From Ophiostoma sp. CBS 140.51 (lineage: Eukaryota > Ascomycota > Sordariomycetes > Ophiostomatales > Ophiostomataceae), in NCBI GenBank assembly GCA_029298735.1, contig JANSLP010000092.1:38149-102148 (forward strand): DNA of 64,000 nt. Direction: 5' to 3'. Within the stretch, counting starts at the first letter, position 1, and every line of letters begins with the position of its first letter. Shown piece by piece: positions 47,261 to 57,734 of this stretch. The notes under the pieces were generated by a model that did no database searches, was not told the origin of the DNA, and saw nothing but the letters and a program-made list of their open reading frames with translations. A program made the translations under genes and the position numbers.

Positions 47261-47836
47261 CTATGGCAGCGGCTCATTCACCCACTCACTCGTCAGTTTG
47301 ACACCGCCCAACCGGAACAGGGCCGTAATGGGACACCGCCGCTCGACCTCACTGACAAAGTGCTGGAACTGGGGGCTGTCGTTACCGCCAGCAATGTCTG
47401 TCTGCACACGGACTTTGAGCGTAACACTCTCCCAGTTTGGGTTGCCTTCGGGCTCACCCTTGACGAGGACGGCTGTCGGCAGAGCACCCTCGACGTCGAC
47501 CGTCCACTTTCCCAGCTTGATCTTGTGATCCCGGCCGACAATGCTACCCGTCACCTGGTTGCAGGAGCCGAGACTGGCCAGTGAGTAAACGACGGGGGAG
47601 GGTGCCGAGTCGCCGCCGCCGAGAGCCGTGTAGGTGTCGGACTCGAAGGTGTAGGCCTTGTCGGGGACAGACAGTGCCTGCTTTGTACCAGAGCCCTCAC
47701 CGTGGACGCGGACAGACAATGTCTTGCTGGCCACGCGGGCAGTGGCAGAAAAAGCCGCTTGTTGACCAAAACGGGGAGCGGCAGCTGCCGTAAGGCTGCG
47801 TCGCAGGGTAGTAGAGAAGAAAAGTGACCGGGACAT
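47261..47836 (-). CDS. OsmC/Ohr-family protein, probably mitochondrial
   Basis: A single exon of 191 aa. Residues 1-38 are rich in Arg, Ser, Ala and Phe without acidic residues, like a mitochondrial presequence. The remainder fits OsmC/Ohr proteins, thiol peroxidases that reduce organic hydroperoxides. The two reactive cysteines are present: Cys92 in LASLGSCNQVTGSIV and Cys168 in VERRCPITALFR. The spacing and the SDTYTALGGGDSAPSPVVY block resemble the OsmC-like subgroup. An acidic/Gly-rich loop precedes the second cysteine. It should act in peroxide defence; whether it prefers lipid or other hydroperoxides cannot be read. It is followed upstream (in the same direction) by the alkyltransferase gene, but 0.65 kb apart, so they are separate transcripts. 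Confidence 0.85.
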   Translation of the reverse strand: MSRSLFFSTTLRRSLTAAAAPRFGQQAAFSATARVASKTLSVRVHGEGSGTKQALSVPDKAYTFESDTYTALGGGDSAPSPVVYSLASLGSCNQVTGSIVGRDHKIKLGKWTVDVEGALPTAVLVKGEPEGNPNWESVTLKVRVQTDIAGGNDSPQFQHFVSEVERRCPITALFRLGGVKLTSEWVNEPLP

Positions 47837-48484
47837 TGTAACGTAAAAGGTGGGTGTGCAGGTGGTGTATGTAGTGTAGATGTATTGAGCGGTCTATATG
47901 AATGAAAGATGGGTAGTAATTAGATCAATGGAGAGCAGTGATTTATATATCAGGTCGAGGATGATGGCATATCTTGGAGTACATGACAAGAAGGTGATCA
48001 TCGTCTTCCCTTCATCCTTCATCCACTTTTTGCAAATGACGTAAAAATCATGTGAATTCGTTGTGATTGAATCCAGCCAGCTGTGGTTAACTGTGTTCAG
48101 CTGCTGCAGCTATGTGTAAGTGTGGTGCATGCTGTATGCCCATGCGTCGCACATCATCAAAATCCATTTCCCCATCCTAAAGTTCGCCATTCTGGGTCAA
48201 ATAACGCCATCGGTGAAAACAGAGTAAAGCAAATCCCGCGCCGCAGCCTTGGCGCCCGCAGCCGAACACCGAAGTAGAGAAAGCAGCAGAAACAGAAAAT
48301 GAAACAGAATGCGGGCAAAATGCAGGCCAAAAGAAATAGAAACGAAAGCACCCAATCCCTCCAAGATGACCCTTGTAGGCCCCTAAGCCAGATCCGAAAA
48401 AAGGGTGGCATATCATATCTGATCCGAGGCGGCAGATAAACGGCCGCGTGACCCCCCGCCGCCTTTTCCTACTTTCTTCTTTTC
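47837..48484. other. Intergenic region between OsmC-like and alkyltransferase genes
   Basis: Promoter of the OsmC-like gene and 3' flank of the alkyltransferase gene. A short CAGCTGCTGCAGCT-like inverted sequence lies near 48098-48112. No gene is seen. Confidence 0.5.
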
Positions 48485-49030
48485 TCACACAAAAGCTTGA
48501 AACGGCGTCCCCAGCACACGGCCCCGGTCGTCAAACCGCACACCCTCTTTGCGCAGCAGTGTCCGCTTTTCCGTCAAAGTAATGCCCTCTTGACCCATCA
48601 CCATCACTGGCCGGCCCGTCTTGTCGGTCTTGGTTGTGGATACCGTCTTCTTCGGAGGACCCACACCTTTGAATCCGCCGAGGCCGCCGCCCGTGGCCAC
48701 ACACCGGTGGCACGGCACGTCTGGTGCAAACGGGTTTCTCCGCAAAGCATTGCCGACGGCACGCGGGGACGATTTGAGATGCGCGGCCATCAAGGCATAG
48801 GTGGTGACGTGGCCCGCGGGGATCTGGCACAACAATGACCAGACACTCTTCTCAAAGGGTGTGCGCTGGGCCGCGGCGATGCGGCGTAGCTGATTCTCCA
48901 TTGGAGACAGAGTGGGAGAGGCTTTGAAGGAGATGTCGGTCGGCGTCGAAGAGGAAGACGAAGTCTTGTCGACAACGGTCTTGGTGGTCGTCGCCTTGGA
49001 GGCCGTCACCGTCTTGGTGCGCGTAGGCAT
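48485..49030 (-). CDS. MGT1: O6-alkylguanine-DNA alkyltransferase (EC 2.1.1.63)
   Basis: A single exon of 181 aa. It encodes the suicide repair protein that transfers alkyl groups from O6-alkylguanine in DNA to its own cysteine. The active-site block PCHR is at 106-109 with the acceptor Cys107; the arginine of SSPRAVGNALRRNP (Arg90) matches the arginine finger, and Asn99 fits the family position. Because the cysteine is kept, this is a true alkyltransferase rather than an alkyltransferase-like protein that has lost it. The helix-turn-helix DNA-binding segment spans about 60-100 (SVWSLLCQIPAGHVTTYALM). The N-terminal 40 residues are Thr/Ser/Lys-rich and probably disordered. The classical N-terminal domain of human MGMT is missing, which is common in fungi and other microbes. 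Confidence 0.9.
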   Translation of the reverse strand: MPTRTKTVTASKATTTKTVVDKTSSSSSTPTDISFKASPTLSPMENQLRRIAAAQRTPFEKSVWSLLCQIPAGHVTTYALMAAHLKSSPRAVGNALRRNPFAPDVPCHRCVATGGGLGGFKGVGPPKKTVSTTKTDKTGRPVMVMGQEGITLTEKRTLLRKEGVRFDDRGRVLGTPFQAFV

Positions 49031-51168
49031 GGTTTTGCTATAGTGCTTGTGCTGGGGTGAGTTGATGCGAGCTGATAATAGTGGATGTGATGTTGGTGAT
49101 ACGGAAAGGTGTGGGTTGATGGTTGATGATGGATGGTGGTTGTGAAAAAGATGAGGAGAAAGTCGCGTCGGGTTTGCGCGTCTAAATACTCGATTGAAAT
49201 GTCGTCGCCACCGTGAAAGACGTGAATAAAAGAGTCATTGCTCTCTCAGTCGTTCTTTGCTTTGGAAGAAGATGTTTTGTCAGGAGCTCTGGGAGGTTGC
49301 TGTCTAAGTGGCGAATCAGGAGGCCGCGATGTGCGGAGACCCTGAGGAAGCGGGGGTCCCGTGGTCGCGCCTGCCCTTTCAGCTGTTTAATGAGTCCACA
49401 CCAAATCGACACGCTAGCACGTGACCACTTACAAGGAAGATGACGTGAAGTCGAACATCAACTCTACCTCACCCTGGCTCGCATTGGTTTGCTTTCAAAC
49501 TGTTCATTGCTTTTGATTTGATATAATTATGCCAGGCTGTAGCCTTTTGACGATTTTTGAGGCGAATATTGGCAGCCTTCTATGGCCGTCGGCCATCAAT
49601 ATGCCACACAGACATCCACAGCAACATCCGAGATAATATTTCGGATCAATACTCTAGAGCTAATAGCCACGAGAATATGATTGTGAAGAAAAACTCAAAG
49701 AGGACAGGTTTCAAAAGTGGTGTCTCACGATCCGATCTTGCTGGTTGTGTGAAAAATAACGAGGCGACCAGTTAGAGATGATGTCTTCAATGTGCAGAAA
49801 GCCGGGAGGGACGAAAGAATGAAATAATGAAAAACGGGAAGCGGTGTGTTCAACGCGGGTGGGAGAGGGAGGGCGGTGCATCAGAAGAAAATACCAAAGG
49901 AGGAGGCGGTGAGGTGCAAATGAAAAGAAAAAAATTGGCGGTGAAGTGCAGAAGATGTGTCGTCGACTGTCATGTAATTGGTAAAATACGGCAGGAAGAT
50001 GCAACGAAATCGTGGCAGAATGTAGACTTTCGGACGCGAAGGTGGGATGGTGGGAAGGATTCGCAAAACGTGCATTAATTTCTTGCACGTGTCTCTCTGC
50101 CGCACTCTTTTTTCCTTTCTTTGCTCTTCTTTTTACTGCAATAACTGCCCACCCCACCACCCGAAACAGCACTTTCACGAAAAACGAGGCTGGCCATCAT
50201 TCCATCGATATCCAACCGATGACGAAAAGGGTGACATTGCCAGCTGCATAAAATGCAAGCCATTCCACCTCTACCTTCTTTCCATCCTTAGTCTTCAGGC
50301 TTCCTCTTTTTTTGTTCTGTCGTACTTCCCGTTGCTGTCGCACCGCAGCCCCTCGGGCACCGCTCAGCCTTGTACAAATGATGGGTCGAGGGAAGAAAAG
50401 GGCATACTTTACAGACACAGTGAAGAGATATAAAGGCTCTTTCTTTAAACTACATAAGCATACATTTGCACTTCCGTTCTGTCTTGTCTTCGTTTTCATC
50501 CCGCCTCTTTTTCTTTTTAGCCCACCTTGATTTGACAAAATTACGGTAACAGCCAACGAAAAAGGAAACAGAGCGGGAGGACAAGACTTACAATAAGACG
50601 GTGTCATGAATTATGCGTGCAGTGCCCGGCATCAAGAGGGTGGTGTCTTGTAATACCTTGACCGCCTGGCCTCACTCTGTCTGCTAGTCTTTAGTAAATC
50701 TTTGTGTATCCGTGTCTCTTCAACATCCTATTATCCCATCCGCTGCCTTACAAGTGCGGCTCTGTGTGCGACAGATTGTGACGAATACAAGAAAAACACA
50801 CTGCCTGGCGAAAAAATCATCAAATCAAAGCCTCTAGAACCCAGCCTCGTTGGTTGGCAGATGATCATATCTGCTACACTTCTTCCTCCCTCTTTTCTTT
50901 TTCCCGCCTCCGTATTCGTATTTTATCATCTTTTTCAACGTGTACTTATATTCGAGGCTGTCCGTCTCGTAATCTCGTCAAAGCTGCTTTTATTTTGTGA
51001 TATTTTCTTTTCTTCCTCTTTTTTCTACTGTTCTCTATATCTATTCCTCAATACCTCCCCATCTTTTGCACTTTTTCTACCGCTACTTCTCTTCACAAAG
51101 ACCCCATATTTCACATCTTATCTGCTATTTTTTTTACTTCTTCCCTCACCTTTCTGCGGACTCTTGCA
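49031..51168. other. Intergenic region
   Basis: No gene is supported. Upstream of the alkyltransferase (49031-49200) the minus strand is pyrimidine/CA-rich. From about 50850 to 51160 the + strand is strongly T/C-rich, which marks the leader of the module-array gene. Frames at 49711-50607 look like chance. Confidence 0.5.
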
Positions 51169-53960
51169 ATGAGCTCCGGTACATACGACATGCCTCGCAG
51201 TCGACCCAACGACGAGGGGGGCCGTGCTAGCCGTGCCACCAATAGGGGATCGAGTGGCAGCAACAACAGCAACAGCAACAACAACAACAACAACAACAAC
51301 GGCGGCGGCGGCGGCGGCGGCGGCGGCTCAAAAGACTACTACAGTACCAGTCCACGCACTAGCAACTTTCCGTCTGGCCGCAATTATGAGTGCAAAGACA
51401 AGGACTGCAAAAAGGCCGTGGCCTGGCGCAATGTTGACAATATCGGTGGGATCGTGCCAGACATGATGAACGGCAACCACAACAGTGGTAGTGGTGGCCA
51501 CAGCAGTAGTCAGAGAAGCACAGCTATCATCCCTTTCTACCCCAACCAAGAGGCCCGTGAAGTGCAGATGAAGTTGCTGGACATTTTGGCGGCCACGGGC
51601 CTACCGCAAGCCGACATCCCTACGCTCGGCGCCCGGCCGGCCGGGTTTGCTGCGCTGCCAGCCGGGAGCATGGCACAACAGCTCCTGTACAACAACAGTG
51701 GCAACAACGGCAACAGCAACATGGCCTGGGTGTGCGCGCAGTACGATGCCGAGCGTGACCGTCGCGAGTGGTTCTTCCACCAGCGCAGACAGCACTTGCC
51801 GGTCGTGATGTCCGAGTACTGCGAAGAGCACACCTGCCGCTACTTTTTTACCAGAGAGTTTTGCAACACCAAGAAGCCAAGGCACGATGCTCTCTGCAAT
51901 ACACGTATGCCCTCCACTCCTCTCTTATCAAACCAGACACACTCTAACATTTATAGACGCCTTCTGTGGTGTGTCTCTCTGCCGAGAGATCAAGGGCCAG
52001 GTGGCCAACCTCAACAACAACTCAGAGAAGAGCAAGAGCATGTTCTTGCGGCATGAGTTTTGTCCAAAGCGTGCGTCTCTCCCAACAGATATTGCCTAGT
52101 CACTTACATACTAACATCGGGACCAGACAAATGTGAAGTTGACAACTGTCAACTTCTCCGTGACGAGGTCAAGCAGGGCCAGCGCGGAAAGTTCTGTCCG
52201 AGGCGTAAGCAACATGCGAAGAATAGCAATGATATGGTAATACCAGTCTTACTAACACAATACAGACAAATGCTACTATCTTGGCTGTACGAAGCAGGCC
52301 CTCGATGGCCGCGGATATTGTGTTGAGCGTAAGTATTATCAAACATATTGGATACGGGCTACATGTCATAAGCTAACACATCCCACAGATGGCTGCCAGT
52401 CTACAAACTGCGGCAAGATTGCCGTCGTCAATTTTATGCTTTGCAAGAAGCGTACGTATATCTCAACCTCATGCAAAGTCAGCACAGTATATCCTCTCTA
52501 ACTTTTACAGACCTGGAATGTGCCGAACGCGGCTGTGCACACCCTCGTTTTGTCGTCCCCAGAGACCGTGTCCTTGATGAAAAGGACCTCACAGAGTGCT
52601 ACATTGACCGCTACGATCGTGATCTCTTCCATGCCTACTACCTCGCCTACTGCAAAGATCGTAAGTTTTTTTTCCTCGCTCCTCTCGCTTCTTCGACCGT
52701 ACTCTAACTCTACAGACGGCCTCTGCGCTGAAAAATCGTGCTCCAAGCTCCGCATCAAAGCCAGCGTCCACTGCCGCAAACATGCTTGTCTCGAGTGCGG
52801 ATGCAACAAGCCGTGCCTTACCAACCTCAAGTACTGCGTGCAACACAAGTGCAACCTGGATGCGTGCATGAGTCCCAAGGGCTGGAAGCAAGATGCCAAG
52901 ACCCGTGAGGAGTACTGCTTCAGCCGTATGTCGATTCCCAGAGTATACTTCTCAACATTTCCTTTACTCCACTAATGATAGACTAGACCTCTGTCGTGAA
53001 ACCGACTGTTCAGATGCCGTCGACAACCTCCACATCTACTGTGAACTCCGTAAGTCAACAAGCTCACAAATCACTAATATTTGACATCTCTAACACTCTT
53101 ACAGACGAATGTCAAGAAGAGCCAACTTGCATCGCCAAGGTCGCAGAAGATGGAGCCTGCATTCAGCGTATGCCCTTCCCACTTCCAGTATTAATCAATA
53201 TCGCTTCCTGTACTCACACCCGACAGACTTCAAGAACAAGCACAAGAAGATCACCAAGGCGGCCGTCCGGCGGGACACGGAAGACACCAAGATGGCTGTT
53301 CAGCGTGAGACCCAGCAGTGGGCCAATACATTTGGTGTGTCCGTCGGCGGTGGCAGCCTTTATGGTGGTGATCTCGACCACCGTCACCCGCTCCGCTATT
53401 TCCCTTCGTCCAACCACTCCATCCGCTCTATGAGCGGTCTCTCAAAAAGAGTGTCACCACCGAGTCGAAGGCACGTCGACCGCGACTTTGATGGTGGTGA
53501 CTATGATGAGGACTATGATCGCCGTGATGATGGCCGGCGTAACCGTCGTAATAGCAGTGGAGGTGGTCAGGGTAATTTCCACCAGCATACTCCCTCTTCT
53601 TCGGATGCCGGCCGTTCACGCTACCTCGGCGGTAACAACAACGACGATGAGGACGACGAGAATGAGAGTGACGATTATGTCCCTGTGTCATCACCGAAGA
53701 AGCAGCAAGCACCTGCAATGGCATCAAATGGCGCTTCCGCCGTGCCTCGTTCACATCAGCCGCAGCAGCATCAGCAACAACAGGCGCCAGGCATTGCCAG
53801 ACCGATACCACAGAATGCAGCACGGTCCAATGCTCTCAACGCAGCAAACAATGGGCCAAACTATGTCCTTGCAAGCAGCAGACCGCCAGCTGGAAGCACG
53901 GGTAACGAGCCCATCATCCATCAACGGCAGCCATCGTATGGTGGTGATGACAACTATTGA
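51169..53960 (+). CDS. Ten-exon Cys/His module-array protein
   Basis: Model: exons 51169-51904, 51957-52070, 52127-52204, 52266-52328, 52389-52451, 52511-52660, 52716-52925, 52987-53049, 53105-53167 and 53227-53960, giving 757 aa. The introns are 52-61 nt, all phase 1, and each splits a His codon (C before the donor, AC or AT after). Between residues 75 and 514 about twelve copies of a C-x(4-8)-C-x(n)-C-x2-H unit are strung together; the His closes one module and opens the next exon. Four exons are exactly 63 nt and encode one 21-residue unit each; others encode longer units (26, 38 and 50 residues), and exon 7 encodes three. Each unit is a plausible zinc site, similar in spacing to the short CCCH-type fingers of plant WRKY19-like proteins, but no named family is certain. 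The N terminus has poly-Asn and poly-Gly runs; the C terminus (from 514) is basic, then disordered with Gln runs. Nucleic-acid or protein binding is likely, but unproven. Confidence 0.85.
51258..51328 (+). repeat. Triplet repeats coding poly-Asn and poly-Gly
   Basis: A run of AAC/AGC triplets followed by GGC triplets codes for Asn-rich then Gly-rich tracts at about residues 30-53 of the module-array protein. Such triplet runs vary in length between strains. Confidence 0.75.
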
Positions 53961-54190
53961 CGAACTTTACTACTCGGACCGTGAGGGAATATTGTGATTG
54001 AAGCGATGGAACCAGTGTTTTCATATTGTATTATTTGTAGTTTACTGTCACTTTACATGTCCTTCGTCATTTATATGTCATATATTCCATTTATTCGCTA
54101 AGTAGGTCGACCAATATTGTGTCAAGAATTAAGAAAATGTCTAAAGAAGTACCACACGCCAGATGAACTAGAAACCATTTATCCTTCTCT

Positions 54191-55003
54191 TCAATCACCA
54201 GTATCCAGCTCCAGGTCTAGCTGCACACCATTCGTCACGCCGTAGTCCTCCAGTGTCAGGTGGTCCTTGAACGGTCGCTCACCCTGTCGCCGCAGCATAA
54301 TCTCGCTCGGGTCGCGACCGATGCGCGCAGCCACCATGACCTTGAACTGACGAATCAGGTCCGAGCCCATGCACGGAATCGCCGTCTTAGAACCCAGACG
54401 GTCATTGACATGTACAATCATGAACTCTTGTGGTGGCGCAGGCGCGCGGGCCTTCTTCTTCTTCTTTTCCTTCTTCTCGCCATCACCAGACTTGGATTTA
54501 GACGGGTCCTTGTCCTTGGGCTTGTCGTCACGGTCGCGATCCCTCCTTGGCGACCAGTCGCGGTCTCGCCGGTCAAATCCTCGATCGCCCTCGTCCTCCC
54601 CGTCATCCCGCTTCTTCTCCTTCACTTTGAACCCGCCGCCAGACTTCTTCTTGGGTTTCGGCCGATCATCGGCCCAACTTTTGCCATAGTCGGCGTCGTT
54701 GTCATCTTTTCTTGAAGATTCGCCGCGGTCTCGCCGCTCGTCTCGGTCTCTGTCGCGCCGATCTGGGTGGCGGTAGCGGTCGTCGCTGCGGTCGTCGTAG
54801 CGGTCGCGGTGGCTGTCTCGATGGCCGTCGCGGTCTCTGTAGCTGTCACGATCACGGTCGCGCCGATCTCTATCGCTACGCCCGCTTCTGTCGCTTCTGT
54901 CGCGATCACTCCGTTCGCGGACGGGCGACTGGCTGCGGCTAGGCCGTTTTCGCCGTTCTGGGTCGGGCGACGACCGAGGCCGCGGGGCCTCTGTATCCCC
55001 CAT
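54191..55003 (-). CDS. HUB1: Hub1/UBL5-type ubiquitin-like protein with RD/RS-rich extension
   Basis: A single exon of 270 aa, choosing the ATG at 55003 (MGDTEAPRPRSS), which is followed by protein-like sequence. The last 75 residues match Hub1/UBL5: MIVHVNDRLGSKTAIPC, a helix, and PFKDHLTLEDYGVTNGVQLDLEL. Hub1 binds HIND elements in splicing factors such as Snu66 and modulates pre-mRNA splicing without being conjugated. Here the C terminus ends ..LELDTGD instead of the usual di-tyrosine. The first 195 residues are Arg-Asp and Arg-Ser rich, like SR-type splicing factors, with a Lys-rich stretch just before the ubiquitin-like fold. In yeast and animals Hub1 is a bare 73-aa protein, so the extension is notable; I am unsure how widespread it is in fungi. 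The function is probably nuclear, in splicing. Confidence 0.8.
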   Translation of the reverse strand: MGDTEAPRPRSSPDPERRKRPSRSQSPVRERSDRDRSDRSGRSDRDRRDRDRDSYRDRDGHRDSHRDRYDDRSDDRYRHPDRRDRDRDERRDRGESSRKDDNDADYGKSWADDRPKPKKKSGGGFKVKEKKRDDGEDEGDRGFDRRDRDWSPRRDRDRDDKPKDKDPSKSKSGDGEKKEKKKKKARAPAPPQEFMIVHVNDRLGSKTAIPCMGSDLIRQFKVMVAARIGRDPSEIMLRRQGERPFKDHLTLEDYGVTNGVQLDLELDTGD

Positions 55004-55692
55004 AGTATGGGTTGTGATATTGTTTGTACACACGAGTATGAGGTGTGTGTACAAAATGGGATGTGTTTGACAAAAAAAGGTGTTTGTTGAAAAGAAAGAA
55101 AGAACAAACGTCGAAAGGCTAGCCTAGTCGCGAGGCAACGAAGAGGCTGAAAGCTTGCCTGCAAAGGGAAGCGCAAAGTGCGAAAGTGGGGCGAAAAGCT
55201 CAAGCTCAAGCTCCAACTCCAGTTCAAACGGTACGTACTTTATCACGTGAGGTTTCTCATCCATCAACTCTCATCACATAATGTCATCGATCACTCACAA
55301 TTATTCCCGTCTCATCTCATCTCATCTCATAGCAGGCAGTTCATATGAAACACAATTGGTTGAATCTTATTATTACTCGTAACATTTATCCGTCATCTTT
55401 GTCGACCTCCACATTCTCCGTTGTAGAAAATACATAGCGACGACCTAGATACCGTAAATTCTATTAAAATCTTTTTTGTTCCATGGTGGGAGGTGAATGT
55501 TTTTTCCACGTTGTTAATGCTCCTTCTCCTCCGAAAAACTGGGCATACGCAGTTTTGGTTTTATAAAGTAAACAACGACAGGCAAGAAAAAGAAGGACGT
55601 AAAACGTAAATCCGAGCCACAGCGGGAAAGCGTGAAAAGCACAGCGCAAAGAACGCACGACGCGTACAACAACAGAAACTTCCTTACACACC
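55004..55692. other. Intergenic region between HUB1-like and ACL1 genes
   Basis: Contains a (CTCAT)4 microsatellite at 55311-55330 and the promoter of the HUB1-like gene at one end and 3' flank of ACL1 at the other. No gene is seen. Confidence 0.55.
55311..55330. repeat. (CTCAT)4 microsatellite
   Basis: Four perfect copies of CTCAT. The reverse complement unit (ATGAG) occurs three times in the ACL2 intron at 61914-61928. Confidence 0.85.
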
Positions 55693-57687
55693 CTACATCT
55701 GCACCTCGACACGGCCCTCGGCACCCGGCGGGCCAGCGTTGAGCTGGGGCAGCAGGTAGGTGATGTCGTCCCAGGGGTGGCGGTACAGACCAGTGCGCAG
55801 TCTCTTCTGGTCGAGGTAGTGCGCAATCAGACCGATACTCCGGCCCAGGACGAACAGGCCGTTCAGGACACCCATCTTCAAGTAGTCCTCAGCCTCCTCG
55901 GCGCTGAACGCACCGCAGTTGCGCATCAGGTCAACGAAGCAGACAGCAACGCAGCCGTCGACGTTCAGAATCAGGTTGTCCTTCTTCGACGTCGTCACCG
56001 ACTCGACAGCCAGAGCGTAGTCCAGCAGCTTGTGGTTAGGGAACTTCTCCGTGACGTACTGCTTGACCAGCTCGACACGCAGATCCGGGTTGTTCCGCGA
56101 CTTGACACGGTGGCCAATACCGGGGATCAGCTTGTTGGCCTTGCGCATGCTGTCGACGAACTCACGGGGGCTCAGACCCTTGTCGAAAGCGCGGGTGAAC
56201 TCCTCAGCGGCACCGTCCAGGGCACCACCGAAACGCGAACCAATGGTCAGCAGACCAGACACCAGCGCGCTGATCAGGTCCTTGCCGGCACGGGTGGTAA
56301 TAATGGTGTTCATGGCACCAGACACAGCCGGACCGTGGTCGGCCGTCAGCATCAGCACCATCTCAAGGAACTTCGAGGCATAGTCGGGCAGGCGGCGACG
56401 GAACCACAGCAGCGACATGACACCGCCAATACCGATGTCCTCCTTGAACACGTCCGAGATCGGCATGCCAGCGTACAGCAGCTCCTGGCCACGGTCGTCC
56501 GAGATCGTGGAGATGAAGGCGGCAGGCTTGCGGATGAGGCCCAGCTCCTGGGCCCACGAGTAGTCGATGGGGATCTTGGGAACAATCGGCTCCGGGCTGG
56601 GAGTGATGGTGCCCTTCTTAACCAGGCCCTCGTACACACTCTTGACGAGAGCGGGCATGTCCTCGAAAGTGTCGGGGACGAAGAAGCCAGCTTCCCGCAT
56701 CATCTTGTTCTTGGTGGCAGCGGTCTCGAGCTGCGAGTTGGCGAAAGCACCGGCATGGCCGAACTGCACCTCGGTCTTGAACATGCTTGCGCACGTACCA
56801 ATGGCCCAGGCGACAATAGGCTTGGTGATGACACCCTTCTTAACCGCCTCAATGACCTTGTACTCCTCAACACCACCAACCTCACCGAGCAGCAGCAGGA
56901 TTTTGCAGTCGGGGTCGGCCTGGTAGCGCAGCAGATGGTCGATGAAAGTGGTGCCAGGGTAGCGATCGCCACCAATAGCCACACCCTCGTAGACACCGTC
57001 GGTGTTCTGGGAGATAATGTTGTTCAGCTCGTTGGACATACCGCCCGACTTGGAGACGTAGCCGACAGAGCCCTTGCGGTACAGCTTGGAAGCGACAATG
57101 TTGTCCATCATGCCACCAGTGTTACCAATCTTGAAGCAGCCGGGCTTGATGCCACCAACGGTCGCGGGACCAATGATGGTGATGCCCTTCTTCTCGGCGA
57201 TGTGGGCAATCTCACGAGCTCTCCGCTCAGGGACACCCTCGGCAATGATGGCGATGGTGCGGATCTGGGGGTTCTCCATCAGCTCCAGAGTCGAGCTGTA
57301 GACACTGCGGGACGAGGCGAAGTTGACCACGACGTCAACGTCGGGGTGCTTGGCCATGGCCTTGGAGACCTCCTGGTAGACGGGCAGGAGGGTCTCGCTG
57401 GTGCCCCAGTACATCTTGCTGACGAACTGGCCACCAAAGGTGTAGATGATACCGGCGACGGAGGGCGTCGGGCGCTTGCAGATGAAGTCAAAGTCCAGCA
57501 TGCCCTGCACGGCACGGGGCTGCAGACCATAGACGAAGCAGCGGGTCTTCTCGTTGAACAGCGCATGGGCGGGCAGGGGGCTCAGTGGCCGGCTGGGCGC
57601 CGCAAAGCGAGTGATGTTGTCGTTGGCAGACAGACCAACGGGCGTCTTGGTGCCGTTGGCGCCGGCGGGCGCGGAGGCAGCAGTCAT
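55693..57687 (-). CDS. ACL1: ATP-citrate lyase, subunit 1 (catalytic/citrate-synthase-like part)
   Basis: A single exon of 664 aa from the ATG at 57687 (MTAASAPAGANG); the frame is open a further 64 codons upstream, but this extension is unlike ACL. Together with ACL2 it makes cytosolic ATP-citrate lyase (EC 2.3.3.8), which turns citrate, CoA and ATP into acetyl-CoA and oxaloacetate for fatty acids, sterols and acetylation. Domains: an N-terminal CoA-binding/CoA-ligase region (30-320), with the phosphohistidine His311 in the loop FGHAGA (309-314), then a citrate-synthase-like part (about 420-640) with TADHGPAVSGA and GIGHRVKSRNNPD. The protein corresponds to the C-terminal half of animal ACLY. 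A possible 5' leader intron (58024-57735) would explain the upstream open frame. The gene is transcribed away from ACL2. Confidence 0.95.
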   Translation of the reverse strand: MTAASAPAGANGTKTPVGLSANDNITRFAAPSRPLSPLPAHALFNEKTRCFVYGLQPRAVQGMLDFDFICKRPTPSVAGIIYTFGGQFVSKMYWGTSETLLPVYQEVSKAMAKHPDVDVVVNFASSRSVYSSTLELMENPQIRTIAIIAEGVPERRAREIAHIAEKKGITIIGPATVGGIKPGCFKIGNTGGMMDNIVASKLYRKGSVGYVSKSGGMSNELNNIISQNTDGVYEGVAIGGDRYPGTTFIDHLLRYQADPDCKILLLLGEVGGVEEYKVIEAVKKGVITKPIVAWAIGTCASMFKTEVQFGHAGAFANSQLETAATKNKMMREAGFFVPDTFEDMPALVKSVYEGLVKKGTITPSPEPIVPKIPIDYSWAQELGLIRKPAAFISTISDDRGQELLYAGMPISDVFKEDIGIGGVMSLLWFRRRLPDYASKFLEMVLMLTADHGPAVSGAMNTIITTRAGKDLISALVSGLLTIGSRFGGALDGAAEEFTRAFDKGLSPREFVDSMRKANKLIPGIGHRVKSRNNPDLRVELVKQYVTEKFPNHKLLDYALAVESVTTSKKDNLILNVDGCVAVCFVDLMRNCGAFSAEEAEDYLKMGVLNGLFVLGRSIGLIAHYLDQKRLRTGLYRHPWDDITYLLPQLNAGPPGAEGRVEVQM

Positions 57688-57734
57688 GTTGACGGTTGTG
57701 TGAAGGGAGTGGTGCTTTGTAGCGCAAGATGAAG

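Noticed and set aside
55777..57732. 651-codon open frame on the + strand opposite ACL1
   Set aside because: It is a shadow of the strongly biased codons of ACL1. The ACL1 protein on the minus strand matches the family from end to end, and the antisense product has no recognisable features.
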